From an uncultured Clostridia bacterium (GTDB lineage: Bacteria; Bacillota; Clostridia; Oscillospirales; Acutalibacteraceae), in the NCBI GenBank assembly GCA_944383955.1, contig CALWRP010000103.1:1-64000 (forward strand): a DNA stretch of 64,000 nucleotides, in the 5' to 3' direction. The translations under genes were made by a program, and so were the position numbers. Within the stretch, counting starts at the first letter, position 1. Every line of letters begins with the position of its first letter. A model generated the notes under the pieces. That model saw only the letters and a list, made by a program, of their open reading frames with translations, made no database searches and had not been told where the DNA came from. This document shows positions 41,432-50,153 of this stretch, one piece after another.

Positions 41432-42751
41432 ATGAAAATCACCTTTCTCGGAGCGGGCAGCACGGTGTTTGCGAAGAACGTGCTCGGCGACGCGATGCTC
41501 TGCGATGTGCTTTCGGAGAGCGAGATCTGCCTTTATGACATTGACGGCGCGCGCCTGCAGGAATCCTTCCTGATGCTCGACAACATCAACCGCAACAGCA
41601 ACGGCGGCAAGGCCCGGATTCAGACCTTCCTGGGCGTGGAGAACCGCAAGGACGCCCTGCGCGGGGCTGATTTTGTCGTCAACGCGATCCAGGTGGGCGG
41701 CTATGAGCCCTGCACCGTGATCGACTTCGAGATCCCCAAGAAATACGGCCTGCGCCAGACGATCGCCGACACGCTCGGCATCGGCGGCATCATGCGCACC
41801 CTGCGCACCATCCCGGTGATGGAGGGCTTTGCCCGCGACATGGAGGAGGTCTGCCCGGACGCCTGGTTCCTCAACTACACGAACCCCATGGCCATGCTCA
41901 GCGGCTTCATGCAGCGCTACACCGGCGTCAAGACGGTCGGTCTCTGCCACAGCGTGCAGGTCTGCTCGCAGGGTCTGCTCGAGAGCCTTGATATGAAGGA
42001 CAAGCTTGAGGGCCGCCGCGAGCTGATTGCCGGCATCAACCATATGGCCTGGCTGCTCGAGATCTACGACAAGGACGGCAACGATCTCTATCCCGAGATC
42101 CGCCGCCGCGCCGCGGAGAAGAACGCTTCGGAAAAGCACACCGACATGGTGCGCTTCGAGTACATCCGCCGGCTCGGCTACTATTGCACCGAGTCGAGCG
42201 AGCACAACGCCGAGTACAACCCCTTCTTCATCAAGGCGAAGTATCCGGAGCTCATCGATCGCTACAATATCCCGCTCGACGAATACCCGCGCCGCTGCAT
42301 CCATCAGATTGAGGACTGGAACAAGCGCCGCGACGAGCTCGTCCACAACGCCACCCTCACGCACGAGAGAAGCCGCGAATACGCCTCCCATATCATGGAG
42401 GCCATCGTGACGAACAAGCCCTACAAGATCGGCGGCAACGTGCTCAACACCGGCCTTATCGACAATCTGCCCGCCGAGGCCTGCGTCGAGGTGCCCTGCC
42501 TCGTCGACGGCAGCGGCGTCACGCCCTGCCATGTCGGCCGCCTGCCCGTCCAGCTTGCCGCGATGAACATGACGAACATCAACGTGCAGCTGCTCACGAT
42601 CGAGGCCGCCGTCACCAGAAAGCGCGATCTCATCTACAACGCGGCCATGCTCGAGCCGCACACCGCCGCAGAGCTTTCCATCGACGACATCGTGAAGATG
42701 GTCGACGAGCTGATCGAGGCCCACGGCGATTACCTCCCCCAATATCACTGA
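41432..42751 (+). CDS. Glycoside hydrolase family 4 protein (alpha-galactosidase-like)
   Basis: 439 residues of the NAD- and Mn-dependent GH4 family. The N-terminal Rossmann motif FLGAGSTVFAKNVLGD, YDIDGARLQES, then AIQVGGYEP, NYTNPMAML, the metal-binding Cys of GLCHSVQ (about residue 170) and AGINHMAWLLEIYDKDG (His) are canonical. The CHSVQ variant points to the alpha-galactosidase/alpha-glucuronidase group rather than to 6-phospho-beta-glucosidases. The start follows TTAGGAGGAG. It faces an AraC regulator and precedes a zinc dehydrogenase. No sugar transporter is adjacent. A terminator follows. Confidence 0.9.
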   Translation: MKITFLGAGSTVFAKNVLGDAMLCDVLSESEICLYDIDGARLQESFLMLDNINRNSNGGKARIQTFLGVENRKDALRGADFVVNAIQVGGYEPCTVIDFEIPKKYGLRQTIADTLGIGGIMRTLRTIPVMEGFARDMEEVCPDAWFLNYTNPMAMLSGFMQRYTGVKTVGLCHSVQVCSQGLLESLDMKDKLEGRRELIAGINHMAWLLEIYDKDGNDLYPEIRRRAAEKNASEKHTDMVRFEYIRRLGYYCTESSEHNAEYNPFFIKAKYPELIDRYNIPLDEYPRRCIHQIEDWNKRRDELVHNATLTHERSREYASHIMEAIVTNKPYKIGGNVLNTGLIDNLPAEACVEVPCLVDGSGVTPCHVGRLPVQLAAMNMTNINVQLLTIEAAVTRKRDLIYNAAMLEPHTAAELSIDDIVKMVDELIEAHGDYLPQYH

Positions 42752-42758
42752 CCGCTTG

Positions 42759-42792
42759 CAGCCCGCCGCAGCCCGGCGGGCTGTTTTCTTTT
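42759..42792 (+). terminator. GH4 gene terminator
   Basis: CAGCCCGCC (42759-42767) pairs with GGCGGGCTG (42775-42783), followed by TTTTCTTTT. Confidence 0.8.
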
Positions 42793-42801
42793 CGGAATCT
42801 C

Positions 42802-42830
42802 TTGCCATGCCGGGACGGCCGTGCTATGAT
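42802..42830 (+). promoter_or_regulatory. Predicted dehydrogenase promoter
   Basis: TTGCCA (42802-42807), 17 bases, TATGAT (42825-42830), about 40 bases before the gene. Confidence 0.65.
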
Positions 42831-42872
42831 GCGGATATGGGCGGAATTGCCGCCCAAAAGGAGGAGCTGAAA

Positions 42873-43892
42873 ATGAAAAGCGCTGTTTTTTACGGCAAGC
42901 ACGACCTGCGCGTAGAGGAACGCCCCGTCCCGCAGCCGGGAAGGGGAGAGGTGCTGCTGCGGGTGATGGCCTGCGGCGTCTGCGGCACGGACGTGCACAT
43001 CTTCGAGGGGGATCAGGGGGCGGCCGATTGTCCGTCCGGCACCGTTCTCGGCCATGAATTTTCCGGTGTGGTCGAGGCCGTCGGGGAAGGCGTTTCCGCC
43101 TTTGCCCCGGGGGATCGCGTCTGTGTCGATCCCAACCGTCTGTGCGGCGAGTGCCGCCCGTGCCGTGACGGTCTCGGCCACTTTTGCGAGCATATGACGG
43201 GCATCGGGACAACGGTCGACGGCGGCTTCGCGCAGTTCTGCGCAGTGCCGCAGTCGCAGCTGTACCGCATCGCAGACGGCCTCAGCTTTGCGCAGGCGGC
43301 CATGGCGGAGCCCGTCTCCTGCTGCCTGCACGGAATCGATCTGTGCGAGCTGCGCCCCGGCTGCCGCGCCGCCGTCATCGGCGGCGGCATGATCGGCCTT
43401 TTGATGGTGCAGCTGCTCCGTCTCTCGGGAGCGTCCTTCATCGCCCTGCTCGAGCCCGTGGAGCAGAAGCGCGCGCTCGGCCTGCGTCTGGGCGCCGACG
43501 CGGCGTTCGATCCGCTGCGGGAAGAACCCGATCGGATTTTGCGGGCGGCGGGGCGGCTTGACACGGTGATCGAGTGCGCCGGGCTTCCGTCCACCGTTTC
43601 CCAGGCCGTCGCCATTGCCGGCCGCCGGGCGGTGGTGATGCTCTTCGGTCTCACCCGGCCGGACGATGCGGTGCCGGTGCGTCCCTTTGATCTGTTCCGC
43701 CGCGAGCTGACGATCAAGGCCTCCTATATCAACCCCTACACGATGGGCCGGGCGGTCGATCTGCTCAACGGCGGCCGTCTCGACGTCTCCTCCATGCTTG
43801 CGGAGGAGATCCCACTCGCCCGTCTGCCGGAGGTCCTGGCAGCTCCGGCGCTGCGCGCGAAGGGAAAATACATCGTTCTGCCCCAGGCATGA
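42873..43892 (+). CDS. Zinc-dependent alcohol/polyol dehydrogenase (MDR family)
   Basis: 339 residues. The catalytic zinc site is seen in ACGVCGTDVHIFEG (Cys near residue 34) and GHEFSGVVEAVGEGV (His-Glu), the structural zinc cysteines in CGECRPCRDGLGHFCEHM, and the nucleotide-binding loop in AAVIGGGMIGLLMVQLL. It resembles sorbitol or threonine dehydrogenases, so a sugar alcohol or similar polyol is a likely substrate. It has its own promoter behind the GH4 terminator and a GGAGG ribosome site, so it is a separate unit although probably part of the same sugar-use region. A terminator follows. Confidence 0.9.
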   Translation: MKSAVFYGKHDLRVEERPVPQPGRGEVLLRVMACGVCGTDVHIFEGDQGAADCPSGTVLGHEFSGVVEAVGEGVSAFAPGDRVCVDPNRLCGECRPCRDGLGHFCEHMTGIGTTVDGGFAQFCAVPQSQLYRIADGLSFAQAAMAEPVSCCLHGIDLCELRPGCRAAVIGGGMIGLLMVQLLRLSGASFIALLEPVEQKRALGLRLGADAAFDPLREEPDRILRAAGRLDTVIECAGLPSTVSQAVAIAGRRAVVMLFGLTRPDDAVPVRPFDLFRRELTIKASYINPYTMGRAVDLLNGGRLDVSSMLAEEIPLARLPEVLAAPALRAKGKYIVLPQA

Positions 43893-43952
43893 GAGCCGCC
43901 CGGAGCGGCAGAGAGCAGGCAGGGGACTGCACAGGAAAACTCAGAGAGAAAG

Positions 43953-44008
43953 AGCCGGGGCCGCGGGAAGCGCAGAACGCTTCGCACGGCCCCGGTTTTC
44001 GCTTTTTT
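43953..44008 (+). terminator. Dehydrogenase terminator
   Basis: CCGGGGCCG (43955-43963) pairs with CGGCCCCGG (43987-43995) around an inner GAAGCG/CGCTTC stem, then TTTTCGCTTTTTT. Confidence 0.85.
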
Positions 44009-44045
44009 GGATTTGGGCAGTTCCTTTTCCGGCCGGAGGCAGGCG

Positions 44046-44471
44046 TCACAGCCGCTTTTCCATCATCGTGTGCGGCACGCTTTCGTCGTACACAATTTCC
44101 CCGTATGCCGTGTAGCCGAGCGACTCGTAAAAGCCCTTCGCGCGCACCTGGGCGCAGAGATGAATCTCCCGCGCGCCGAGCGAGCGCGCCTTTTCCTCCA
44201 GCGCCCCCATCACGCGCGCGCCGAGCCGCTCGCCGCGGCGCTCCCGCCGCACGGCGATACGGCCGATGGTGTAGCCCGCTTCCCGCTTTGCGTCCGGGAA
44301 CAGCCGCCCCGTGGCAAGCGGCACGCCGTCCTCCCAGATGACGGCGTGCCAGGCCGCGGCGTCGGTGCCGTCGAATTCAGAGGCCTCCGTGAAGCCCTGC
44401 TCGCGCACGAAGACGGCCAGGCGCACCTGCCGCCCCGCGTCGGGCAGTCCCTTTGTGATGGTGATTTCCAT
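44046..44471 (-). CDS. GNAT-family N-acetyltransferase
   Basis: 141 residues of the acetyl-CoA-dependent GNAT fold. The FVREQGFTEASEFDGTD stretch and HAVIWEDGVPLATGRLFPD precede the acetyl-CoA loop YTIGRIAVRRERRGERLGARVMGALEEKA (R-x-x-R/G-x-R-L-G), and the end GFYESLGYTAYGEIVYDESVPHTMMEK resembles the ElaA/YjcF group. The substrate is unknown. It starts 13 bases after the stop of the methyltransferase gene on the same strand, so the two form an operon. Confidence 0.9.
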   Translation of the reverse strand: MEITITKGLPDAGRQVRLAVFVREQGFTEASEFDGTDAAAWHAVIWEDGVPLATGRLFPDAKREAGYTIGRIAVRRERRGERLGARVMGALEEKARSLGAREIHLCAQVRAKGFYESLGYTAYGEIVYDESVPHTMMEKRL

Positions 44472-44484
44472 TCTCCCGGCCTCC

Positions 44485-45702
44485 TCACACCACCTGGAAC
44501 AGGTAGAACTTCAGATAATTCGTCTCCGGCACATTCCAGAGAATCGGGTGGTCGGGCGACTGCTGCCGGGCCTCGATCTGGCGCAGCGAGCGATCGGCGT
44601 CCGCCGCCGCGTTGTGGAGCATTTTGCAGAACAGCTCCTCCGTCATGAAGTGCGAGCACGAGCAGGTCGCCAGGTAGCCGCCGCGCGGCAGCAGCTGCAT
44701 GGCGCGCCGGTTGATCTCGCGGTAGCCGCGCTCGGCGCTGTGCACGGTCCCGTGCGATTTCGTGAAGGCCGGCGGGTCGAGGATGATGTAGTCAAATTCG
44801 CGGTTTTTCGCTTCCGCCATCTGGGTGAGCAGCTCGAAGACGTTCGCCTCGCGGAAGGACATATTCCCCAGAAGCTCGTTGCGCCCGGCGTTTCGTCTTG
44901 CCATCTGCAAAGCGTCGGCGGAGACGTCCACGGCGCAGACGTGCGCGGCCCCGGCCTTCGCGGCGTTGAGGGCGAAGGCGCCCGTGTGCGTGAAACAGTC
45001 GAGCACCCGTCTGCCGGGAGCCAGCCTGGCCGCCGCCTGACGGTTGTACTTCTGATCGAGGAAGAAGCCCGTCTTCTGGCCGTTCACATAGTCGACCTCA
45101 TAGCGGATCCCGTTTTCGCAGATCTCCGTCACGCCGGGCAGGTCGGTGCGCAGGCCCTCGCCCGCATAGAAGCCCTTGCCCTGCTCCAGGCCCTCCAGCT
45201 CGCGGATGCGCACGTCGTTGCGCTCGTAGAGGGCCTCGATGGTCTCGCCGCTCTCGCGCAGAATCCTCACAAGGAGGGGGAAGAGGAGGTCCTTTCTCTG
45301 CTCCATGCCGAGGGAGAGCGTCTGCGCGACGAGCACGCTGCCGAAGCGATCGACCGTCAGGCCGGGGAAGAAGTCTGCCTCGCCGAAGATGAGGCGGCAG
45401 CAGGAAAAGTCCGGGCCCATCACGGTGCGCCTGTAGTCGACGGCGTGGCGCAGGCGGCGCTCGAAGAAGGCCTCGCTGAAATCGTCGTTTGTGTTGCGCG
45501 AGAGCAGGCGCAGGCGGATTTTCGATTTGCTGTTGAAGAGCGCCGTGCCGAGCCAGCGCCCCCTGCGGCTGAGGACGTCGGCCAGAGCGCCGTCGGGCGC
45601 TTCTCCGGCGAGGATCTCCGTGTCGTAGATCCACGGGTGACCGAGGCGGACGCTGCGCTCCGCCTTTTCCGTGACGGTGAACTGGGGAAATTGTCGTTCC
45701 AT
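44485..45702 (-). CDS. Class I SAM-dependent rRNA methyltransferase (RlmI-like)
   Basis: 405 residues: an N-terminal PUA domain (ERSVRLGHPWIYDTEI ... LFNSKSKIRLRLLS), a middle linker with IFGEADFFPGLTVDRFG, and a Rossmann methyltransferase domain with NGQKTGFFLDQKYNRQAA, the SAM loop VLDCFTHTGAFALNAAKAG, VDVSADAL and the catalytic motif IILDPPAFTKS plus CSCSHFM. It matches the RlmI family that forms 5-methylcytosine in 23S rRNA. It starts after AGAAAGGATAG. A terminator for the upstream ppk2 gene separates the two transcripts. Confidence 0.92.
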   Translation of the reverse strand: MERQFPQFTVTEKAERSVRLGHPWIYDTEILAGEAPDGALADVLSRRGRWLGTALFNSKSKIRLRLLSRNTNDDFSEAFFERRLRHAVDYRRTVMGPDFSCCRLIFGEADFFPGLTVDRFGSVLVAQTLSLGMEQRKDLLFPLLVRILRESGETIEALYERNDVRIRELEGLEQGKGFYAGEGLRTDLPGVTEICENGIRYEVDYVNGQKTGFFLDQKYNRQAAARLAPGRRVLDCFTHTGAFALNAAKAGAAHVCAVDVSADALQMARRNAGRNELLGNMSFREANVFELLTQMAEAKNREFDYIILDPPAFTKSHGTVHSAERGYREINRRAMQLLPRGGYLATCSCSHFMTEELFCKMLHNAAADADRSLRQIEARQQSPDHPILWNVPETNYLKFYLFQVV

Positions 45703-45841
45703 TCTCTCTATCCTTTCTCCGGGAGGGGAAGCCGCCCGGCTTGCGTTGCCAATTGGCAGAACCCATTATAGCACGCCTGCGGGCAAAAGAAAACGGGACC
45801 GCCGCAAAAACAGGGAAAAGGGAGCCGTTTTGCGAAAAAAG

Positions 45842-45891
45842 AACCCCGAAGGTCCCCGGGCCGTCACGGCTCAGGCACCTTCGGGGTTTTC
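45842..45891 (-). terminator. PPK2 gene terminator (minus strand)
   Basis: 12-bp arms AACCCCGAAGGT (45842-45853) and ACCTTCGGGGTT (45877-45888); read on the minus strand the stem is followed by CTTTTTTCG, fitting the end of the ppk2 gene. Confidence 0.85.
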
Positions 45892-45933
45892 TTCTGTCTC
45901 GCCGGGCTGTTATGCTGCAGCCCCGGCCTGCGC

Positions 45934-47418
45934 TCAGTCGTCCTTCTCGATCCGGTCCTCAATGGCCTGGATCACGATGTTGAGCGCCTTGAGTCTCGCA
46001 TAGCGCTTGTCCTTCGATTCCACAATGTACCACGGCGCGAACTCGGTGCTGGTCTTCTTCAGCATCTCGTTGATCGCCTTCTCATACTGCGGCCACTTCT
46101 CGCGGTTGCGCCAGTCCTCGTCGGTGATCTTCCACCGCTTCTCCGGCGTGTTCTGCCGCTCCGTGAAGCGCTCGAGCTGCGTGTCGGGATCAATATGGAT
46201 CCAGAATTTCACGACGATCGCGCCCCAGCGCACCAGCTCGCGCTCAAACTCGTTCATCTCATAGTAGGCGCGCTTCCAGTCCGCCTCAGAGCACAGTCCC
46301 TCAAGGCGTTCCACCATCACGCGGCCGTACCAGCTGCGGTCGAAGATGGCGACATGGCCTGTCTTCGGCAGGCGCGTCCAGAAGCGCCACAGGTAGTGGC
46401 GGGACAGCTCGAACGACTCCGGAGCCGCAATGGGGTGCACCTCCGCGCCGCGCGGATCGAGAGCGGCGGCCAGGCGCTTGATGTTGCCGCCCTTGCCGGC
46501 GGCGTCCCAGCCCTCATAGACGATGATGAGCGGGATCTTCTTGCGGTAGAGCACGTTGTGAAGCTGGCGAAGCCGCTTCTGCGCCGATTTGAGCTGCGCG
46601 CGGTATTCCTCGTCGGAGGCGACGGCTTTGTCGAGGCTGACCTTCGCCAGCTTCGGCATCCGCAGCAGGGGGAACTCCTCGGGCTTCGGCAGGGGCGTGG
46701 AGCCGGGCCGCTGCGCGAGGGCCTGGTCGATGGCCTCCGTCACAATGCGGAAGGCGGCCAGCTCGGCCTCCTTGCGGTTGGTGGCGTCGATGATGTTCCA
46801 GGGCGCCCAGGGCTTCGAGGTGGCCTCGAGATACTTGTCGAAGCGCTTGATCTGCTTGTCGTAGTGATTGTTCTGGTGCCAGTCGTTCTTGTTGACGCGC
46901 CAGTCGGTGTTTTTGTCCTCCTCCAGCGCCTGAAGGCGCTTTTTCTGCTCCTCGCGGGAGATGTGCAGGAAGAGCTTGACGACGAGATATCCGTTTTCCA
47001 CCAGCTGCCGCTCAAAAATGCGGATGCCCTCCAGCCGCTCGGTCAGCTCGTGCTTTTTGAGCTCTTTGCTCTCCACGCTGCGCACGGTCTCCTCCATCCA
47101 GCCGGAGTCGAAGATCACGATCTTTCCGTTCTGCGGGATCTTGGTGAAATAGTGCCAGAGGAAGGGCTTGCGCAGCTCCTCGTCGGAGGGGACGCTGCGC
47201 GTGCAGACGGTGTAGAATCGGGGGTCGAGATAGCGGATCAGACGGCCGATCAGGCTGCCCTTTCCGGCCGCGCCCCAGCCCTCAATCAAAATGATAACGG
47301 GAAGCTTTTTCTCCTTGAGCGCAAGCTGCTGCGCGGAGAGCTTTTCCCGATAGGCTTCGATTGCGTTTTCCGCCGTTGGCCGGTCCACCTCGCGGCCCAG
47401 CGGGAATTCCTTCAACAT
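45934..47418 (-). CDS. Polyphosphate kinase 2 family, two-domain (AMP phosphotransferase type)
   Basis: 494 residues with two PPK2 domains in tandem. Domain 1 has Walker A IEGWGAAGKGSLI (about residue 45), but its Walker B-type element reads FDSGWMEE. Domain 2 (from about 280) has EGWDAAGKGGNIKRL and the complete FDRSWYGRVMVERLEG lid and catalytic motif. This asymmetry is the known mark of polyphosphate:AMP phosphotransferases, which make ADP from AMP and polyphosphate, with domain 2 the likely active unit. The start has AAAGGTG. Upstream on the minus strand a TATACT (complement of 47684-47689) could serve as its -10, but the -35 is poor. Confidence 0.93.
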   Translation of the reverse strand: MLKEFPLGREVDRPTAENAIEAYREKLSAQQLALKEKKLPVIILIEGWGAAGKGSLIGRLIRYLDPRFYTVCTRSVPSDEELRKPFLWHYFTKIPQNGKIVIFDSGWMEETVRSVESKELKKHELTERLEGIRIFERQLVENGYLVVKLFLHISREEQKKRLQALEEDKNTDWRVNKNDWHQNNHYDKQIKRFDKYLEATSKPWAPWNIIDATNRKEAELAAFRIVTEAIDQALAQRPGSTPLPKPEEFPLLRMPKLAKVSLDKAVASDEEYRAQLKSAQKRLRQLHNVLYRKKIPLIIVYEGWDAAGKGGNIKRLAAALDPRGAEVHPIAAPESFELSRHYLWRFWTRLPKTGHVAIFDRSWYGRVMVERLEGLCSEADWKRAYYEMNEFERELVRWGAIVVKFWIHIDPDTQLERFTERQNTPEKRWKITDEDWRNREKWPQYEKAINEMLKKTSTEFAPWYIVESKDKRYARLKALNIVIQAIEDRIEKDD

Positions 47419-47948
47419 GGTACCACACCTTTCTCATTTGCCGTTTCCGGCTTTCATTCTTTCAGGGAACCCAATTGGCTCAGGGCGCCGCCGCACAATT
47501 CGCGCCTTGGGGCTTAGATGGCGCTTTGCACCACACGTATTGCGCCAAAATTTCCCGTGGTATTTCCCAAACATGCTCGCCAATCCGGCAAGGATCGCCT
47601 GCGCTTTTTGGACTATCTCACAAAAAACTTTTTGGCGCGCTGCACCACCTGGGATTATGCGGTGTTGCCTTAGGGTTACCTATAGTATATCATTTTTATC
47701 GAAAGGATCCAGTTTTTTTGAAAAATTTTACAATAAACTGGAGCGATAGCATGATTTTCGTCCCTGTTCTGTTCGCAGTGACGAAAGTGTGGTACAATGT
47801 AACCAATTTGATCCCCCGTCTGATTTGCAGGCTGACGGGCCCGCCCGCTTTTGTGCGCCGCATGCCGGCGCGGAAAAGGGAGGAGGGGCAACCGCCGGCG
47901 GGAGCGCCGGAACGGGGAAGAGTGTGAGCAGGAAGGAGAGACCGCGGG
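47419..47948. other. 530-base intergenic region between divergent ppk2 and gluQ genes
   Basis: It contains possible promoters for both neighbours: a minus-strand TATACT near 47689-47684, and a plus-strand TACAAT (47793-47798) in an extended TGG context, 150 bases before the gluQ gene. I see no RNA gene, repeat or further open frame. The AT-richness near 47680-47760 differs from the flanks. Confidence 0.5.
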
Positions 47949-48905
47949 ATGGAGGAAAAACGGCGGACGGTGGGGCGGTTCGCCCCGAGCCCGAGCGGCA
48001 GGATGCACCTCGGCAACGTGTTCTGCGCGCTGCTGGCCTGGCTCGCCGCCCGCTCGGAGGGCGGCAGCGTCCTTCTGCGCCAGGAGGACCTCGACCCGGA
48101 GCGCTGCCCGCGCCGCTACGCGGACCTGCTCGAGGCCGATCTCTCCTGGCTCGGCCTTGACTGGGACGAGGGAGGCAGCCGCGGCGGCCCGCACGGCCCC
48201 TACTACCAGAGCGAGCGCACGCCCCTTTACGAGGAGGCCTGCCGCCGGCTCGAGGGCCTCGGCCTGCTGTATCCCTGCTTCTGCAGCCGTGCGGAGCTGC
48301 ACGCCGCCGAGGCGCCCCATCTCTCAGACGGGCGCGTCCTCTATTCCGGCCGCTGCCGCCGCCTGACGCAGGAGGAGCGGCGCTCGCTCGCCGCCCGCCG
48401 CCGTCCCGCCGTCCGCCTGATGGTTCCCGACGAGGAGATTTCCCTCGTGGATCTGGCCTGCGGCCCATACCGTGAGAATCTTGCCCGGGAGTGCGGCGAT
48501 TTTCTTGTCCGCCGCTCAGACGGCGTCTTTGCCTACCAGCTCGCCGTCGTGGTGGACGATGCCCTCATGGGCGTGACGCAGGTTGTCCGCGGCCGCGATC
48601 TCCTCGACTCCACGCCGCGCCAGCTGTATCTGTACCGGCTGCTCGGCTATGAGCCCCCGGCCTTCGGCCACATCCCGCTCCTTCTCGACCCTGCGGGCAG
48701 CCGTCCCTCCAAGCGCGGCGCGGCCCTCGATCTCGGCGCGCTGCGGGAGCGCTTTTCCCCGCAGGAGCTGCTCGGCGTGCTGGCCTGCGCCGGCGGCCTC
48801 CTCGACCGCCCGCAGCCTGTCGCGGCCCGCGAGCTGATCCCGCTTTTCGCCTGGGAGAAGCTGCCGCGCGGGGATGTGCGCCTGCCCGCCTTTCTCTGGG
48901 AGTAG
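47949..48905 (+). CDS. gluQ: Glutamyl-Q tRNA(Asp) synthetase
   Basis: 318 residues of the truncated GluRS paralogue that attaches glutamate to queuosine in tRNA(Asp). The HIGH-type signature GRFAPSPSGRMHLGN is near the N-terminus. A zinc site is seen in CFC followed by YSGRC (C-x-C ... Y-x3-C), the diagnostic pattern of GluQ-RS, and the KMSKS-type loop is RPSKRGAA. There is no anticodon-binding domain, as expected, which separates it from true GluRS. It is best known from Proteobacteria and Actinobacteria, so its presence in a clostridial genome is notable. The start follows a GGAGAGACCGCGGG region. Confidence 0.9.
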   Translation: MEEKRRTVGRFAPSPSGRMHLGNVFCALLAWLAARSEGGSVLLRQEDLDPERCPRRYADLLEADLSWLGLDWDEGGSRGGPHGPYYQSERTPLYEEACRRLEGLGLLYPCFCSRAELHAAEAPHLSDGRVLYSGRCRRLTQEERRSLAARRRPAVRLMVPDEEISLVDLACGPYRENLARECGDFLVRRSDGVFAYQLAVVVDDALMGVTQVVRGRDLLDSTPRQLYLYRLLGYEPPAFGHIPLLLDPAGSRPSKRGAALDLGALRERFSPQELLGVLACAGGLLDRPQPVAARELIPLFAWEKLPRGDVRLPAFLWE

Positions 48906-48953
48906 GCGTTCTCTGTCTGCGCGGTGCGTTTCTCTTCATCGGGAGGAGCGGCG

Positions 48954-50021
48954 TCAGGCTCTCCCGCCGAATTCCCTGCACGCCTGTACATAGGCGAGGA
49001 TATTCTCCCACGGCACCTCCGGCTCGAGCAGGTGCGTGGGGGCGGGCAGCAGGCCGCCGAAGGCGGAGGCGATCGCCATGTGCCCGCGCACCGTTGCCCT
49101 GACCTCCTCGGGCGTGCCGAACGGCATCGTTGTCTGCGTGCCGATTGTCCCGTGGAAGCTCAGCCTTCCGCCGAATTCGCGGTAGATCGCGGGAAAGTCC
49201 ATGCTTTCCGGCTGCACCGGATTGAGAATGTCCACTCCCGCCTCGATCAGGTGGGGCAGGAACGGCGTCGCGTGCCCGCAGCTGTGGTAGGCGATCAGGA
49301 TTTCGGGGTTGACCTCGCGGGCCGCGCGGATCACCTGCGCGAGGCGCGGCTTGAGCCACCGGCAATACAGCTCCGTGCTCATCATCGGCGTCCTCTGCAT
49401 GCCGATATCGTCGCCGAGAAAGAGAAAGTCGGCTCCGGCCTTCGCATAGCTCGCGGCCCGGCAGGCGGCCCGCTCCGTCACGGCGTCGAGAAGATACCCG
49501 GCAATGGGATCCTCGCTCATCATGTCCATCATCAGGTCCTCCATGCCGCGAAGATACCAGGCGGTCTCCCAGACGGTCATCTGCATATTGCCGCACGCAG
49601 CCAGCCCGCGGGCATGAATGGCCTCGACGGATTCCCGCTGCGCTGCTCCGTCGTCCAGGCGGAAGTCGGGCAGCGGATAGGCCATGATCTCCTGCAGGCT
49701 GTCAATTCCGCGCAGGGGGCTGCGCAGGTATGTCATATGCTTGGCCGCCTCGCTCCCCGGCTCGTGCGCCACACCCCACAGATCGATGGAGGAGCCCGGC
49801 TTGAGCTGAGTGTAATAGGGGAGATAGCGCTCCCTGTCAAAGGGGACGGTCAGGTCCGGCACATTCCTCCATGGCATCTCAAAATAGTCCTGATACGGCA
49901 GCGGGCTTCCTGTTTGCCGTCTGTACTCCTCCTCCAGAGAGGGGCACAGGCTGAATTCCGCGGGGAGCCATTCAAACGGCTCTCTTCTGAAAAGGGCGAG
50001 CAGATTTTCGCGTTGATTCAT
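48954..50021 (-). CDS. Uroporphyrinogen decarboxylase family protein (MtaA/CmuA-like)
   Basis: 355 residues of the URO-D superfamily. Motifs include KPGSSIDLWGV, ADFLFLGDDIGMQRTPMMS and the zinc-type YHSCGHATPFLPHLIEAGVDILNPVQPE (Cys-Gly-His), then SFHGTIGTQTTMPFGTPEEV. This is the pattern of corrinoid-dependent methyltransferases rather than of heme-synthesis HemE, which lacks the SCGH site. No corrinoid protein gene is adjacent. It faces an AraC regulator across 132 bases, with a minus-strand -10 TATAAT (complement of 50079-50084) in a TGC context. The start follows GAAAGGAAGG. The methyl donor is unknown. Confidence 0.87.
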   Translation of the reverse strand: MNQRENLLALFRREPFEWLPAEFSLCPSLEEEYRRQTGSPLPYQDYFEMPWRNVPDLTVPFDRERYLPYYTQLKPGSSIDLWGVAHEPGSEAAKHMTYLRSPLRGIDSLQEIMAYPLPDFRLDDGAAQRESVEAIHARGLAACGNMQMTVWETAWYLRGMEDLMMDMMSEDPIAGYLLDAVTERAACRAASYAKAGADFLFLGDDIGMQRTPMMSTELYCRWLKPRLAQVIRAAREVNPEILIAYHSCGHATPFLPHLIEAGVDILNPVQPESMDFPAIYREFGGRLSFHGTIGTQTTMPFGTPEEVRATVRGHMAIASAFGGLLPAPTHLLEPEVPWENILAYVQACREFGGRA

Positions 50022-50153
50022 GGCACAGCCTTCCTTTCTCGTTTTCGATCCCGCGGCGGCGGAGATCCTTCTGCGTGTATTATAGCAGAGCGGGAGAGGG
50101 CTGAGAATGGAGCTTTTGGCTGATTGATGTCAAATTTGGGATGAGGTGATTGC

